From positions 1-64,000 of the forward strand of contig NZ_CP046916.1 in the NCBI RefSeq assembly GCF_009789675.1: DNA of 64,000 nt, written 5' to 3'. Made by a program: the position numbers and the translations under genes. A model generated the notes under the pieces. The model worked only from the letters and a program-made list of their open reading frames with translations. It had not been told where the DNA came from and ran no database searches. Every line of letters begins with the position of its first letter. Positions within the stretch are counted from its first letter, which is position 1. Positions 25,631 through 34,013 of the stretch are shown here, one piece after another. This stretch comes from Paraburkholderia acidisoli (GTDB lineage Bacteria; Pseudomonadota; Gammaproteobacteria; Burkholderiales; Burkholderiaceae).

Positions 25631-26267
25631 CCTCACGGGGCTGCTGCTCGTCGTTCTGGCGATCAGCATTCTCCCGTTCGTGGCGATGGTGGTGACGTCC
25701 TACATGAAGATCGTGGTCGTGCTCGGGCTGCTGCGCAACGCGCTGGGCGTGCAGCAGGTACCGCCGAACATGGTGCTCAACGGCGTGGCGATCCTGGTCT
25801 CCGCGTACGTGATGGCGCCCGTGGCGATCGCGGCCACGCATAATCTGCAGGGCACCAACACGCAAGGCCAGTCGAGTTCGCAGGCGGTCATGGATGCGTT
25901 CAGCGCCGCGCGCGAGCCATTTCGCCAGTTCCTCGCCAATCACGCGAACGAACGCGAAAAGCGCTTCTTCCTGCGCTCGGCCTCGCTCGTGTGGCCCAAG
26001 GAACAGGCGAGCCAGCTGAAGGAAACCGACCTCTTCGTGCTCGCGCCGTCGTTCACGCTCAGCGAATTGACCGACGCGTTCAAGATCGGCTTTCTGCTCT
26101 ACATCGCGTTCATCGTGGTGGATCTCATCATCGCGAACGTGCTGCTCGCCATGGGGCTGAACCAGGTGCAGCCCACCAACGTCGCGATCCCGTTCAAGCT
26201 GCTGCTGTTCGTGGTGATGGACGGCTGGTCCACGCTCATTCACGGACTCGTGCTGACCTACAAGTGA
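25614..26267 (+). CDS. hrcR: type III secretion export apparatus protein HrcR (SctR)
   Basis: A 217-residue SctR/FliP-family membrane protein with four hydrophobic segments. Family signatures are VVTSYMKIVVVLGLLRNALG and VPPNMVLNG near the start and LTDAFKIGFLLYIAFIVVDL near the end. The ATG at 25614 (MVQFGDLTG) lies within the hrcQ 3' end; another in-frame ATG 21 nt upstream is possible. Confidence 0.95.
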   Translation: MVQFGDLTGLLLVVLAISILPFVAMVVTSYMKIVVVLGLLRNALGVQQVPPNMVLNGVAILVSAYVMAPVAIAATHNLQGTNTQGQSSSQAVMDAFSAAREPFRQFLANHANEREKRFFLRSASLVWPKEQASQLKETDLFVLAPSFTLSELTDAFKIGFLLYIAFIVVDLIIANVLLAMGLNQVQPTNVAIPFKLLLFVVMDGWSTLIHGLVLTYK

Positions 26268-26277
26268 GGGACCGCTC

Positions 26278-26541
26278 ATGGATCTCGATTCGCTCACCGG
26301 CGCCACGGCGCAAGGCATGCTGCTGTGTCTCTATTGCTCGCTGCCGGTCGTGATCGTCGCGGCGCTCGCGGGGCTCGCGGTGTCCTTCATCCAGGCGATC
26401 ACGTCGATGCAGGACCAGACGCTGCCGCACGGCGTGAAGCTCATCGCGGTCGTGGTCACGATCATCATCGCGGGACCGTTCGCGGCGGCGGCCGTGCTGC
26501 ACTTCGCGAACCAGATGATGCGCACCGCCCTGCCGATATGA
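26278..26541 (+). CDS. hrcS: type III secretion export apparatus protein HrcS (SctS)
   Basis: An 87-residue SctS/FliQ-family protein with two membrane helices. The conserved loop AVSFIQAITSMQDQTLP is reproduced almost exactly (VSFIQAITSMQDQTLPHG). It starts 10 nt after hrcR, and its stop overlaps the ATG of a 17-codon frame. Confidence 0.95.
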   Translation: MDLDSLTGATAQGMLLCLYCSLPVVIVAALAGLAVSFIQAITSMQDQTLPHGVKLIAVVVTIIIAGPFAAAAVLHFANQMMRTALPI

Positions 26542-26591
26542 GCGCACTCGCGGCTGCCGGGCTTCCCGCTTTCGCTGCGAACCGCCTGTGA
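26538..26591 (+). CDS. 17-codon coupling ORF between hrcS and the hpaA-like gene
   Basis: ATG at 26538 overlaps the hrcS stop (ATGA) and the frame ends at 26591, its TGA overlapping the GTG start of the next gene (GTGA). The 17-residue product is Ala/Leu-rich. It could be a translational relay or a frameshifted remnant of the next gene's N-terminus. No protein evidence is available. Confidence 0.35.
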   Translation: MSALAAAGLPAFAANRL

Positions 26592-27613
26592 GCGGCGTGG
26601 GCAACGCCGCGGCCGCCGCGCGCACCGAAGCGCTCGCGCAGACCGAGCGCACCCGCGAGGACCGCGCGCAGGACACGAAGCACGCCGACCACCAGGCTTC
26701 GCTGTATCGCGGGCAAACGACTTTCGCGCACGCGCACCAGGCGCACGCGAAACTGCTGGCCAACAAGGCCCGCGCGAACAAACTACGCGCGAAGCTCGCG
26801 CAGGCGCGCAAGCAGCAGGCCGCGAAACGCGGCAAGTTCGCCGCGCCGCGCAAGACCACCGCGCAGGCGCTGCGCCCCATCCGCATGCAGGCCACCTTGC
26901 TGCGCGGCATGCAGCCGCGCACGCACGGCCAGCGCGTGACGCGCGACGGCGGGCGCGGCGGACAAGGCGGCAGCGGCGGTCATGGCGGACAGGACGGCCA
27001 GCAGCGGCAAGGCCAGGGCCGCGGCCAACGCGACGGGCGCGACCGCCGCGACGGCGTGGCGCGCTTCGCGGAGCAGACGCGTGGCGTACCGACGCCCGGC
27101 GTAGCGACGGTCGCTTCCCCGGCAACGCGTGCCGCCCACGTCACGCAAGCCATGCAAGTCACCCAGGCCACGAATGCCGCGCAACCCGGCTCGCACCTGC
27201 CGGCGCACGCGGGCCACGACGCCCATGCTTTCGCCGATGCCTGCTGCGACGCGCTGCTGAATCTGCGCGCGCAACTCGCCGCGCAACCGCAAGCGAGCCT
27301 CGACACCGCCTTGCTGCATCTCGCGCGCGACGCGCTCGCCACGCGGCTCGCGCACGGCGCACTCGCGATGCCGGCCGAGGCGATGTTCGCGCGCCTCGCC
27401 GAATTATCGGCACAACGAAACGCTGCCGCGCAATCCCGAACGACCGCACCCGCACCGGCGCGCGCCGACTCGACCGATCGCCTCGGCCGCTTCCATTTGC
27501 TCGCGGGTCTGCATCTGCTGATGATGACGCGGCCGCTGCGCGAAAGCGCCGCCGCGCGCACGGACAGCACGCTGGCCGCGCTCGATCTGCGCACGCGCGC
27601 ACGCGATGCGTGA
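26588..27613 (+). CDS. hpaA: HpaA-position T3SS control protein
   Basis: A 341-residue, strongly basic protein located where hpaA lies in Hrp2 clusters (after hrcS, before the hrpD5 block). Residues 1-110 are rich in Ala, Lys, Arg and Gln with a long helix (KLLANKARANKLRAKLAQAR); a Gly/Gln-rich spacer (about 115-155) and a VPTPGVATVASP motif follow; the C-terminal ~130 residues are more conserved-looking (DACCDALLNLRAQLA, LGRFHLLAGLHLLMMTRPLR). In Xanthomonas HpaA is a secreted regulator that binds the chaperone HpaB. Initiation is from GTG overlapping the preceding short ORF. Identity rests on position and composition. Confidence 0.6.
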   Translation: MSGVGNAAAAARTEALAQTERTREDRAQDTKHADHQASLYRGQTTFAHAHQAHAKLLANKARANKLRAKLAQARKQQAAKRGKFAAPRKTTAQALRPIRMQATLLRGMQPRTHGQRVTRDGGRGGQGGSGGHGGQDGQQRQGQGRGQRDGRDRRDGVARFAEQTRGVPTPGVATVASPATRAAHVTQAMQVTQATNAAQPGSHLPAHAGHDAHAFADACCDALLNLRAQLAAQPQASLDTALLHLARDALATRLAHGALAMPAEAMFARLAELSAQRNAAAQSRTTAPAPARADSTDRLGRFHLLAGLHLLMMTRPLRESAAARTDSTLAALDLRTRARDA

Positions 27614-27625
27614 TGAAACGTACGC

Positions 27626-27687
27626 TTCGCGTGCCCGCTGCCCGCTTCGCGTCGCCGCCAGTTGGGCCCAATTACGCTCGCTACAGT
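27626..27687 (+). promoter_or_regulatory. hrp promoter (perfect PIP box and -10) for the sctD operon
   Basis: TTCGC (27626-27630), 15 nt, TTCGC (27646-27650), then 31 nt and TACAGT (27682-27687), a YANNNT -10. It lies in the 115-nt gap between the hpaA-like gene and sctD, so the sctD-hrpD6-pilin block can be transcribed on its own. Confidence 0.9.
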
Positions 27688-27728
27688 GAAAGCATCGAAA
27701 GTGAGCGCCACGCGCAACACGATCCGCC

Positions 27729-29045
27729 ATGAAACTGCTACGCATCCTCACGGGCCATCACGCCGGCGCGCAAGTGGTCCTCACGCCGGGCACGTACAGG
27801 ATCGGCACCGACGACGATGCCGACATCCAGCTCACCGACTGGCGCGGCGCCGACGCGCGGCTCACGATGGACGAGAGCGGCGCGGTGTGCAGCGAACGGC
27901 TCGAAGCCGAGCCGCTCGCGCCAGCGGCTGACGACGCGCAAGGCGCGGAGGCCACGGCCAGCGCCGCGCCGCCCACGCTGGACCCGTGCAAGACCTGGAT
28001 GATCGACTTCGTGCCGATGCAGTTCGACGACACGGTGTTGTGCATCGGCTGGGCCGACGCCGAATGGCCGAGCGATCTCGCGCTGCTCTCGACGCTGCTC
28101 AACGCGCCGGTGCAAGCGCAGCGCGAAGCCGAAGACGCGCAACGCGGCGCGCAGCGTGCGAGGCGCCGCCGCTATGCGGGCATCGCGGCCGCGTGCGTGG
28201 CCGTGAGCGTCGCGGCGGGCGGTATCGCGTTCGCGCTCACGACCAATGTGAGCCGCGCCGCGCTCGCGCCCGCCGACGTCCTGCTCGGCCAGCGCCTGAA
28301 TCGCGAGTTGGCGCAGGCGCACCTGAGCGAACTGCACGCGGTGCCCGACGGTGTTGCCAACGGCGACGGCGCGCCGCGCGTGATCGCCACCGGCATGGTG
28401 CGCTCGGCGAGCGAGGACTACATCGCGCGCCAGCTGTTCGAGCGCATGAAGCCCGGCGTCGTCGCGCCGCGCTACGGCATTGCCGACGAAACCGCGCACG
28501 GTATCAGCGACGCGCTCGGCATGGACGGCGTGAAGGTGAGCTACGACGGCAATGGCGTGTACACGCTCTCGGGCGCGGTGGCCGACCGGCCGCGCGTGGA
28601 GGCGGCGCTCGCCCGCGTGCGCGGCGACTTCGGCAAGCGCGTGAAGACGATCCGCGTGGCGCTGACCGAGGTGAAGCCGAGCGCGCCGGCCACGGCCAAA
28701 GGCACGTATATCGCGCTCGTGTCGTCGGGCGACGTGCAGTACGCGCAAACGCCCGATGGCGTGAAGCATATCTACGTCGCACCGGATGCGGCGAGCGATG
28801 CCGAAGCGGCGTCCGCGCCGGTGGCCAATGCCGGTCAGAACACGGCGTCGGCGGTGGCATCGACATCGGCAGAAACAGCGACATCGACATCGACGAACGC
28901 CATGAACGACGCAGCACCCGCAACGAACGCAGCGACGAACGCAGCAATGAACGCAGCGACGAACGCAGCAACGAACGCCGCCGGCGCGCAAGCCGCGCCG
29001 CCGCCCCCGCCGAGCCAGGACGCCTTCGTGCCCCTGCCGCATTGA
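27729..29045 (+). CDS. hrpD5: T3SS inner-membrane ring protein HrpD5 (SctD)
   Basis: A 438-residue bitopic membrane protein of the SctD type that forms the outer part of the inner-membrane ring. A cytosolic FHA-like domain (about 1-110; ILTGHHAGAQVVLTPGTYRI, DADIQLTDW) leads to one transmembrane helix (about 148-172, after RRRR). The periplasmic part contains BON-like repeats (GMVRSASEDYIARQLFERMK, VYTLSGAVADRPRVEAALAR). The C-terminus is low-complexity with Asn-Ala-Ala-Thr repeats encoded by 12-bp tandem units and a Pro-rich end. Known as HrpD5 in Xanthomonas. Confidence 0.88.
   Translation: MKLLRILTGHHAGAQVVLTPGTYRIGTDDDADIQLTDWRGADARLTMDESGAVCSERLEAEPLAPAADDAQGAEATASAAPPTLDPCKTWMIDFVPMQFDDTVLCIGWADAEWPSDLALLSTLLNAPVQAQREAEDAQRGAQRARRRRYAGIAAACVAVSVAAGGIAFALTTNVSRAALAPADVLLGQRLNRELAQAHLSELHAVPDGVANGDGAPRVIATGMVRSASEDYIARQLFERMKPGVVAPRYGIADETAHGISDALGMDGVKVSYDGNGVYTLSGAVADRPRVEAALARVRGDFGKRVKTIRVALTEVKPSAPATAKGTYIALVSSGDVQYAQTPDGVKHIYVAPDAASDAEAASAPVANAGQNTASAVASTSAETATSTSTNAMNDAAPATNAATNAAMNAATNAATNAAGAQAAPPPPPSQDAFVPLPH
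28929..28976 (+). repeat. 12-bp tandem repeat inside sctD
   Basis: Four near-perfect copies of GCAGCGACGAAC (positions 28929, 28941, 28953 and 28965) encode Asn-Ala-Ala-Thr/Met repeats in the SctD tail. Differences are single bases. Confidence 0.9.
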
Positions 29046-29059
29046 ACCGGAGAAACCGC

Positions 29060-29308
29060 ATGTACCAAGCGATCGAACGTCACGCCGACGACTTCAACAA
29101 CCTCCAGGCGCTGCTCGCCGATCCCGCCGCGTTCGAGCGTCTCGTGGCGCTGGAGCGCGCGCTCAAGGAGAGCGCGCAGGCGGTGGGCGACGCCCAGGGT
29201 GGAACCGATCTCGACCGCAGCAATCGCGCGAAGATTTATCAGGGCTTGCTGGCCGCGAGCCGCGTGATCGCGCAACTGCGCGAGCAGGATCCGACGCAGC
29301 CGAACTGA
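29060..29308 (+). CDS. hrpD6: HrpD6-like small T3SS protein
   Basis: An 82-residue helical, cytosolic protein in the hrpD6 position, directly after sctD (14-nt gap) and before the pilin-like gene. The sequence (NNLQALLADPAAFERLVALE near the start and IYQGLLAASRVIAQLREQ near the end) fits an all-helical adaptor. HrpD6 of Xanthomonas affects expression and secretion of other Hrp proteins. The name is by synteny and size. Confidence 0.65.
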   Translation: MYQAIERHADDFNNLQALLADPAAFERLVALERALKESAQAVGDAQGGTDLDRSNRAKIYQGLLAASRVIAQLREQDPTQPN

Positions 29309-29482
29309 GCGCGCGCTTTGCGCGCCGGACCGGCTTCATCCCATTTCGCGCTTTCGTGGCGCGGAAAACCACGGCGCGGGCAGCCTCGCTCCGCCGCGGT
29401 CTGCAAGGCGAGGTTCAGCGGCCGGCCGGGCGAGCGGCCAGCAGCGAACCGCCATTCTTTCTCAACTGAACTGGAGCACACC

Positions 29483-29704
29483 ATGGGTGACATTTCCTCG
29501 ACGACGGGCAACGTTGCAGCCAGCGGCGGCGGTGCGGCAAGCAGCGGCATCAGCACCGACGCCATCACGGGCCAGATCGCCGCTCAGGCACAACAAAGCC
29601 TGGAGATCGCACAGGCTCAGGCGCAAGCCAGCGTCAAGCAGGCCGCCGGCGAAGCGCTCAAGAGCGGCGCGTCGGGTCTGAAGGACGCGGCCAAGGCGTC
29701 GTAA
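29483..29704 (+). CDS. Hrp pilus subunit-like protein
   Basis: A 73-residue protein with a Ser/Gly/Ala-rich N-terminus and a long C-terminal helix (ITGQIAAQAQQSLEIAQAQA and on to KDAAKAS), without Cys or signal peptide. Size, composition and position (last gene of the sctD block, where hrpE/hrpY lies in Xanthomonas/Ralstonia) indicate the Hrp pilin. A good GGAG ribosome-binding site is present, and a 174-nt untranslated gap precedes it. It is followed by a strong terminator, consistent with a highly expressed surface subunit. Confidence 0.68.
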   Translation: MGDISSTTGNVAASGGGAASSGISTDAITGQIAAQAQQSLEIAQAQAQASVKQAAGEALKSGASGLKDAAKAS

Positions 29705-29760
29705 CCGGCGTCGTTGCGGCGGCAAACCTGCTCCGCAACCGCATGTAATTGCCCTCTGGC

Positions 29761-29797
29761 ATGCGCCGGCCGCTTCGCGGCTGGCGCGCATTTTTTT
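29761..29797 (+). terminator. strong rho-independent terminator after the pilin-like gene
   Basis: A GC-rich hairpin with a TTCG tetraloop (ATGCGCCGGCCGC / GCGGCTGGCGCGCAT, with bulges) is followed by seven or more T residues. It ends only about 10 nt before the ATG of hpaB. Confidence 0.88.
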
Positions 29798-29807
29798 GGC
29801 GGTGCCA

Positions 29808-30263
29808 ATGAGTTCGGACCTCTATGCCGCGCTGGTCGGCGAACTGTGCGCCGCGGTCGGCCTGCCCGACGCCGATCATGTGCTGGACACGCGCTCGATC
29901 GAGGTCGAAGGCTTCGACGTGCGTCTCGACCACTTCGACACCGACGAAACCGCGCTCTACGTCACCTTCCAGTACGGCGCCGTCACCGCGGGCCGCGCGC
30001 TCACCGTATTCCGCCTGATGCTCGAGGCGAACCTGCTGATCTACGCGCAGGACCAGGCGCAACTGGGCATGGACAGCGACACGGGCGGCGTCGTGCTGAT
30101 CGTGCGCGTGTCGTTCGCCGACGACCTCGACGGCGAAGCGCTCGCCGACATGCTGTCCCACTATGCGGACCACGGCCGCTACTGGCGGCAAAACATCATC
30201 GAAGCCAGCGACGAGCGCTTCGAAGGCATCGCGGCGGGCGAGTTCGTCTGGCTGCGCGCGTAA
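29808..30263 (+). CDS. hpaB: HpaB-like general T3SS chaperone (CesT family)
   Basis: A 151-residue acidic protein of the CesT/class I chaperone fold, close in length to Xanthomonas HpaB (~160). Features are the initial amphipathic helix, alternating strands DVRLDHFDTDETALYVTFQ, the helix TVFRLMLEANLLIYA, and the late helix DMLSHYADHGRYWRQNI. HpaB binds several effectors and docks them at HrcN. The ATG at 29808 has only a weak GGCGG ribosome-binding site and begins right after the terminator at 29761-29797, so its translation or transcript supply may be limited. Confidence 0.85.
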   Translation: MSSDLYAALVGELCAAVGLPDADHVLDTRSIEVEGFDVRLDHFDTDETALYVTFQYGAVTAGRALTVFRLMLEANLLIYAQDQAQLGMDSDTGGVVLIVRVSFADDLDGEALADMLSHYADHGRYWRQNIIEASDERFEGIAAGEFVWLRA

Positions 30264-30431
30264 GCCCCGCCCGCAAGCCCGCCAGCGCCACTGCGCATGA
30301 CATTTTGATGACCTTCCACGAGGCCGTGCCCGGCGCGCACGGTTTCGAAACATGTTCGCTTCCAATATGCGATAGTCATGGCGCTCTCGCCAGCGAACGT
30401 GCCACACAGCTGCATGAAAGAACGAACAACG

Positions 30432-33386
30432 ATGCCAGGGAACGCGCAACGGATCACGCGATTCGCCCGCTTTGCGGTCGACCACGCGCAACGCGCGCTA
30501 TATATCGAAGGACAACTTGCAGCCGTGAGCGACCGGGCGATCGGCGTGCTGATCGCGCTCATCGACGCGCACGGCAAGATCGTGCCCGTCGGCGACCTGT
30601 TGCGCGACCACGGCGCGCTGCCCGCGATGGAAGCGACCACGGCGCAGGCGCTCGTCTCGCAACTGCGGCGCGTGCTGGGCGACGACCGCGACCTGATCGA
30701 AACGGTGCCGCGCCGCGGTTACCGGCTCGCCACCGAGTGGTACGAGATTCGCGACGGATTCGGGCTGCAAACCGAAGTCGCGGACGCGCTCGCCGCGCCC
30801 GCCGAACCGCCGCCCGCCGCACCGTCTTCCCCCGCCGCGCTCGCGAATGTCACGGGTATCACGCACCTCACGCATTTCGCGGAGCGTGCGAACGGCCTGA
30901 GCGATAGAAGCGGCGTTAGAAGCGTCGAGACAAACGAGCGAAGCGGTACGAGCGGCGAACGGGGCGAAAGCGCCGCAGCCCGCCTGTTGCCGCTGATCGG
31001 CCGCGACGCCGAACTGTCCGAACTGCTCATGCGCGTGCAGCAGCACCGCATCGTCACCTTGCTCGGCGCGCGCGGCGCGGGCAAGACGCGGCTCGCGCGC
31101 GAGGCGTTGCCGCGCACGGCCTCGCGGTTCGGCGAGCACGTGTACCGCGTCGATCTGGGCGGCCTGATTCTGCCCGGCCGCGTCGCGCAAACGCTCGCCG
31201 CGCAACTCACGCAGCGCGCCGACCTCGCACATGCCGTGGAAACGTTCGCGCATACGCCCGCGCTCATCGCCATCGACAATGCCGACGCCGTCGCGCCCGA
31301 ACTGGCCGGCGTGATCGAAACCCTGCTCGCGGGCACGCGCGCGCACTTCATCGTGTGCGCGGAGGCGCCGCTGTTCGCGACCGGCGAATACCTGCTGCCG
31401 CTCGCGCCTTTGCGCTTCGCTTCGTATCACGGCGACGCGTTCGCCGATACGTCCGCGCCATCGGATGCCGGCAAGGTGTTCGCACTGCAATTGCGCGCGC
31501 CGGAACCGCCGCAGGCGTCGGGACACACGTATGCCGATACCCATGCGTTCGGCGACAGCCACGCGCCCGCTTTCGCGCAGACGGAAGCGATCGGCCGCGC
31601 GCTGTCAGGCAATCCGCTCGCCACGCAACTCGCCGCCGCGCAGATCGTGGCGCGCGTGCGCAGCGGCGTGACGCTTGCGGCCGCGCTCGCCGACTGGTCC
31701 GCGCAGTTCCGCGCCATGCTGTTGCGCCGCAACGGCGCGCCCGACGCCGCGTTACGTCCGGCCGAAGCCGTGCGCGCCGTGATCGCGTTCGCCTACGACG
31801 CGCTCGACGCGAACGCGCAGGCGGCCGTGCGCTACCTGAGCCTGTATGCGCAACCGGTGGCGGCCGCGTGGATTCAGGCACGCATGACGGCCTCGGAAAT
31901 TCGTTTGGACTTCGAAGCGTTCGAGGCGGCCGTGCAGGCGGGTCTCGTCATCGAAACGCAAGAAACGCTGCGCGCTCATGACGCCGCTCATCACGCCGCA
32001 CCCGCAAGCGCCGGGCTCGCGTTCGATCTGCACGACGCCGTGCGCGACTTCGCGCTCGCGCAGTGCGCCGCGCGTTCCGCGCACGACGATTACGCGAGCG
32101 CCGCGCTGCTGCACGCCGAATGGCTGTGCGTGCGGCTCGCCGCGCGCGATGGCGAGGCGCCGCTGGTCGGTCAGTTGCGGCGCGCGCTCGCCTGGTCGTT
32201 CGAAACCGGCCGGCTCGATCTCGCGGCACGGCTCCTGCAAGCTTCGCCGCGCGCGTGGCGCGAAGCCGGCCTGTTCGGCGAGCAGGCCTGGTGGATCCAG
32301 CGCCTGCTCGATCACGCGCATGCGCGTACGGTGCTGCGCGTGCGCGATCACATGCATCTCGCGCTGGCGTTGGCGCAAACGCGCCAGTACGAACGCCCCT
32401 CGCAAACCTCCACGGAAGCGGCGGCGGACTGGTGGCGCGTCTACGATCTCGCGACCGCGTGCGCCGACGACGACACGCGCCTGCTCGCGCTCTCCGTGCT
32501 GTTGCAGCGCACACTGCTGTCGGGTTTCGGCGACGAACGCCCCGACCTGCTCGCGCCCGTACGCGAACGTATCGCGCGCGAATGCGAAGGCGCGTCCACG
32601 CACCCCGGATTCACGCTGATGCGCGGCGCACTCATGACGCTCGAAGGCCGTCACAAGGACGCCATCGCCATGCTCGCGCCCGCCTCGCGCGACGCGCCGG
32701 GCCACGACCTGCTGAGTTACGGCGACGCCTCGCACGGCGCGCACTACATTACGTCGATCGCGCACAACGCACTCGCGATTTCGTTGTGGCTCACGGGCGC
32801 GCGGCCGCAATCGCATCCGGTGTTGCGCGAGGCCATGACGAGCGCGCGACGCCAGTCCGATCCGTTCGCGCGCTGCGCGGCGGCGGCACTCGGTTGCGTG
32901 CTCTCGCTGGTGGAAGACAATCATGCGCGCCTCACGCAGCAATCGCGCGTGCTCATGACCGTCGCGAAGGAAAACCGCTTCGCCGCGTGGGAAGCGCTGG
33001 GCCGCAGCTTCTATCTGTGGACACAAGCGGTCTCCGAGGCATCGGGCTCGGGCGCCGCCGCGAAAACGCTGATCGACTGCGCGCTGCGCAATCTCGAACA
33101 CGCGCACGCGACGCTCGTCGACCTGCTCGTACTGGAACGTTTCTCGGCGATCGCCGTGCGCGAGCTGGGCGCGAACGCGCTGCTGCGCCTTTATGAACGC
33201 ATGGTGGCGGGGCTCGACAGCGCGGGCCGGCGCTGGCTCATGCCAAACGCGCTGCGCGTGGAGGCACGCTTGCGTCATTGCGCGGGGCTGCCCAAACAGG
33301 ATGTGGACGAAGCACTCGGCCGCGCCCACGACGAGGCGCTGCGGCAAGGCATCGCGCGCGACGCGCGCAACAACACCGGGCCGTGA
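30432..33386 (+). CDS. large winged-helix / P-loop ATPase regulator
   Basis: A 984-residue protein. Residues 8-102 form an OmpR-type winged-helix DNA-binding domain (TTAQALVSQLRRVLGDDRD, ETVPRRGYRLAT). After a low-complexity linker comes an NB-ARC/STAND-type NTPase with Walker A GARGAGKT (212-219) and Walker B ALIAIDNAD (277-285). The C-terminal ~550 residues are helical, TPR-like repeats. Such STAND regulators bind DNA once a ligand and ATP trigger oligomerisation. It lies 168 nt after hpaB on the same strand, without an hrp box. Starts at 30414 or 30378 are also possible. Confidence 0.8.
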   Translation: MPGNAQRITRFARFAVDHAQRALYIEGQLAAVSDRAIGVLIALIDAHGKIVPVGDLLRDHGALPAMEATTAQALVSQLRRVLGDDRDLIETVPRRGYRLATEWYEIRDGFGLQTEVADALAAPAEPPPAAPSSPAALANVTGITHLTHFAERANGLSDRSGVRSVETNERSGTSGERGESAAARLLPLIGRDAELSELLMRVQQHRIVTLLGARGAGKTRLAREALPRTASRFGEHVYRVDLGGLILPGRVAQTLAAQLTQRADLAHAVETFAHTPALIAIDNADAVAPELAGVIETLLAGTRAHFIVCAEAPLFATGEYLLPLAPLRFASYHGDAFADTSAPSDAGKVFALQLRAPEPPQASGHTYADTHAFGDSHAPAFAQTEAIGRALSGNPLATQLAAAQIVARVRSGVTLAAALADWSAQFRAMLLRRNGAPDAALRPAEAVRAVIAFAYDALDANAQAAVRYLSLYAQPVAAAWIQARMTASEIRLDFEAFEAAVQAGLVIETQETLRAHDAAHHAAPASAGLAFDLHDAVRDFALAQCAARSAHDDYASAALLHAEWLCVRLAARDGEAPLVGQLRRALAWSFETGRLDLAARLLQASPRAWREAGLFGEQAWWIQRLLDHAHARTVLRVRDHMHLALALAQTRQYERPSQTSTEAAADWWRVYDLATACADDDTRLLALSVLLQRTLLSGFGDERPDLLAPVRERIARECEGASTHPGFTLMRGALMTLEGRHKDAIAMLAPASRDAPGHDLLSYGDASHGAHYITSIAHNALAISLWLTGARPQSHPVLREAMTSARRQSDPFARCAAAALGCVLSLVEDNHARLTQQSRVLMTVAKENRFAAWEALGRSFYLWTQAVSEASGSGAAAKTLIDCALRNLEHAHATLVDLLVLERFSAIAVRELGANALLRLYERMVAGLDSAGRRWLMPNALRVEARLRHCAGLPKQDVDEALGRAHDEALRQGIARDARNNTGP

Positions 33387-33488
33387 CGCGCGCGTTTGCG
33401 ATTGCTGGGGCGTGAGATCTCGCGCGGCATCGGTCGCTGCATCGGCTACACTTTCCAGCACATTTCCTTCTTCTTTACGGACCCGCCC

Positions 33489-33974
33489 GTGACCCACCCG
33501 ACCCGTGACCACACCCTGCGCGCCATCGCCGCCGAGTTCGGCTACGACCCGGACGCCGCGATCCAGATCGGCGGGCACTACGCGCCCATCGTGATCGACG
33601 GCGACCTCGCCTGGATCTCCGGCCAGATTCCCCGCGTGGGCGACGTGGTGCGCTTCACGGGCGTCGTTGGCGCGGAGCTTTCCGTGGACGACGCGCGCCG
33701 CGCCGCCGCGATCTCCACGCTGCGCGCGCTCTCGCTCGTGTTGCAGCGCTGCGGCACGCTCGACGTGATCGCCGCGGTGCCGCGCATCACTGTCTACGTG
33801 CGCAGCGCCGCCGATTTCACGCAGCAAAGCGAAGTTGCCGATGGCGCGTCCGACCTGCTCTTCGCCGTGCTCGGCGAGGTGGGCGTGCACACGCGCACCT
33901 CGGTCGGCGTCGTGCAGTTGCCGAAGGGCGCGGCGGTGGAAATCGACTTCACGTTCCGGCTTGGGGCCACGTAG
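33489..33974 (+). CDS. RidA/YjgF-family protein
   Basis: A 161-residue RidA-superfamily protein of the longer subgroup. The GTG start is followed by an N-terminal extension, then DLAWISGQIPRVGDVVRFTG, a typical RidA strand-turn, and a C-terminal RTSVGVVQLPKGAAVEIDF block. Canonical RidA hydrolyses reactive 2-aminoacrylate and other enamines/imines and uses an Arg in the C-terminal block; here the arginine of HTRTSVGV could fill that place, but activity is not certain. Alternative starts up to 93 nt upstream exist; GTG at 33489 best fits the family N-terminus. Confidence 0.8.
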   Translation: MTHPTRDHTLRAIAAEFGYDPDAAIQIGGHYAPIVIDGDLAWISGQIPRVGDVVRFTGVVGAELSVDDARRAAAISTLRALSLVLQRCGTLDVIAAVPRITVYVRSAADFTQQSEVADGASDLLFAVLGEVGVHTRTSVGVVQLPKGAAVEIDFTFRLGAT

Positions 33975-33980
33975 AAAGTC

Positions 33981-34010
33981 GGCATCGGCATCGGCATCGG
34001 CGTCGGCGTC
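33981..34010 (+). repeat. hexamer tandem repeat
   Basis: Five consecutive copies of GGCATC or GGCGTC follow the RidA-family stop codon. The tract is non-coding and could vary in copy number. Confidence 0.85.
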
Positions 34011-34013
34011 GGG

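Noticed and set aside
31752..33890. 712-codon minus-strand frame opposite the STAND regulator
   Set aside because: Arg/His/Ala-rich shadow frame with no domain; the plus strand has clear winged-helix and P-loop motifs.
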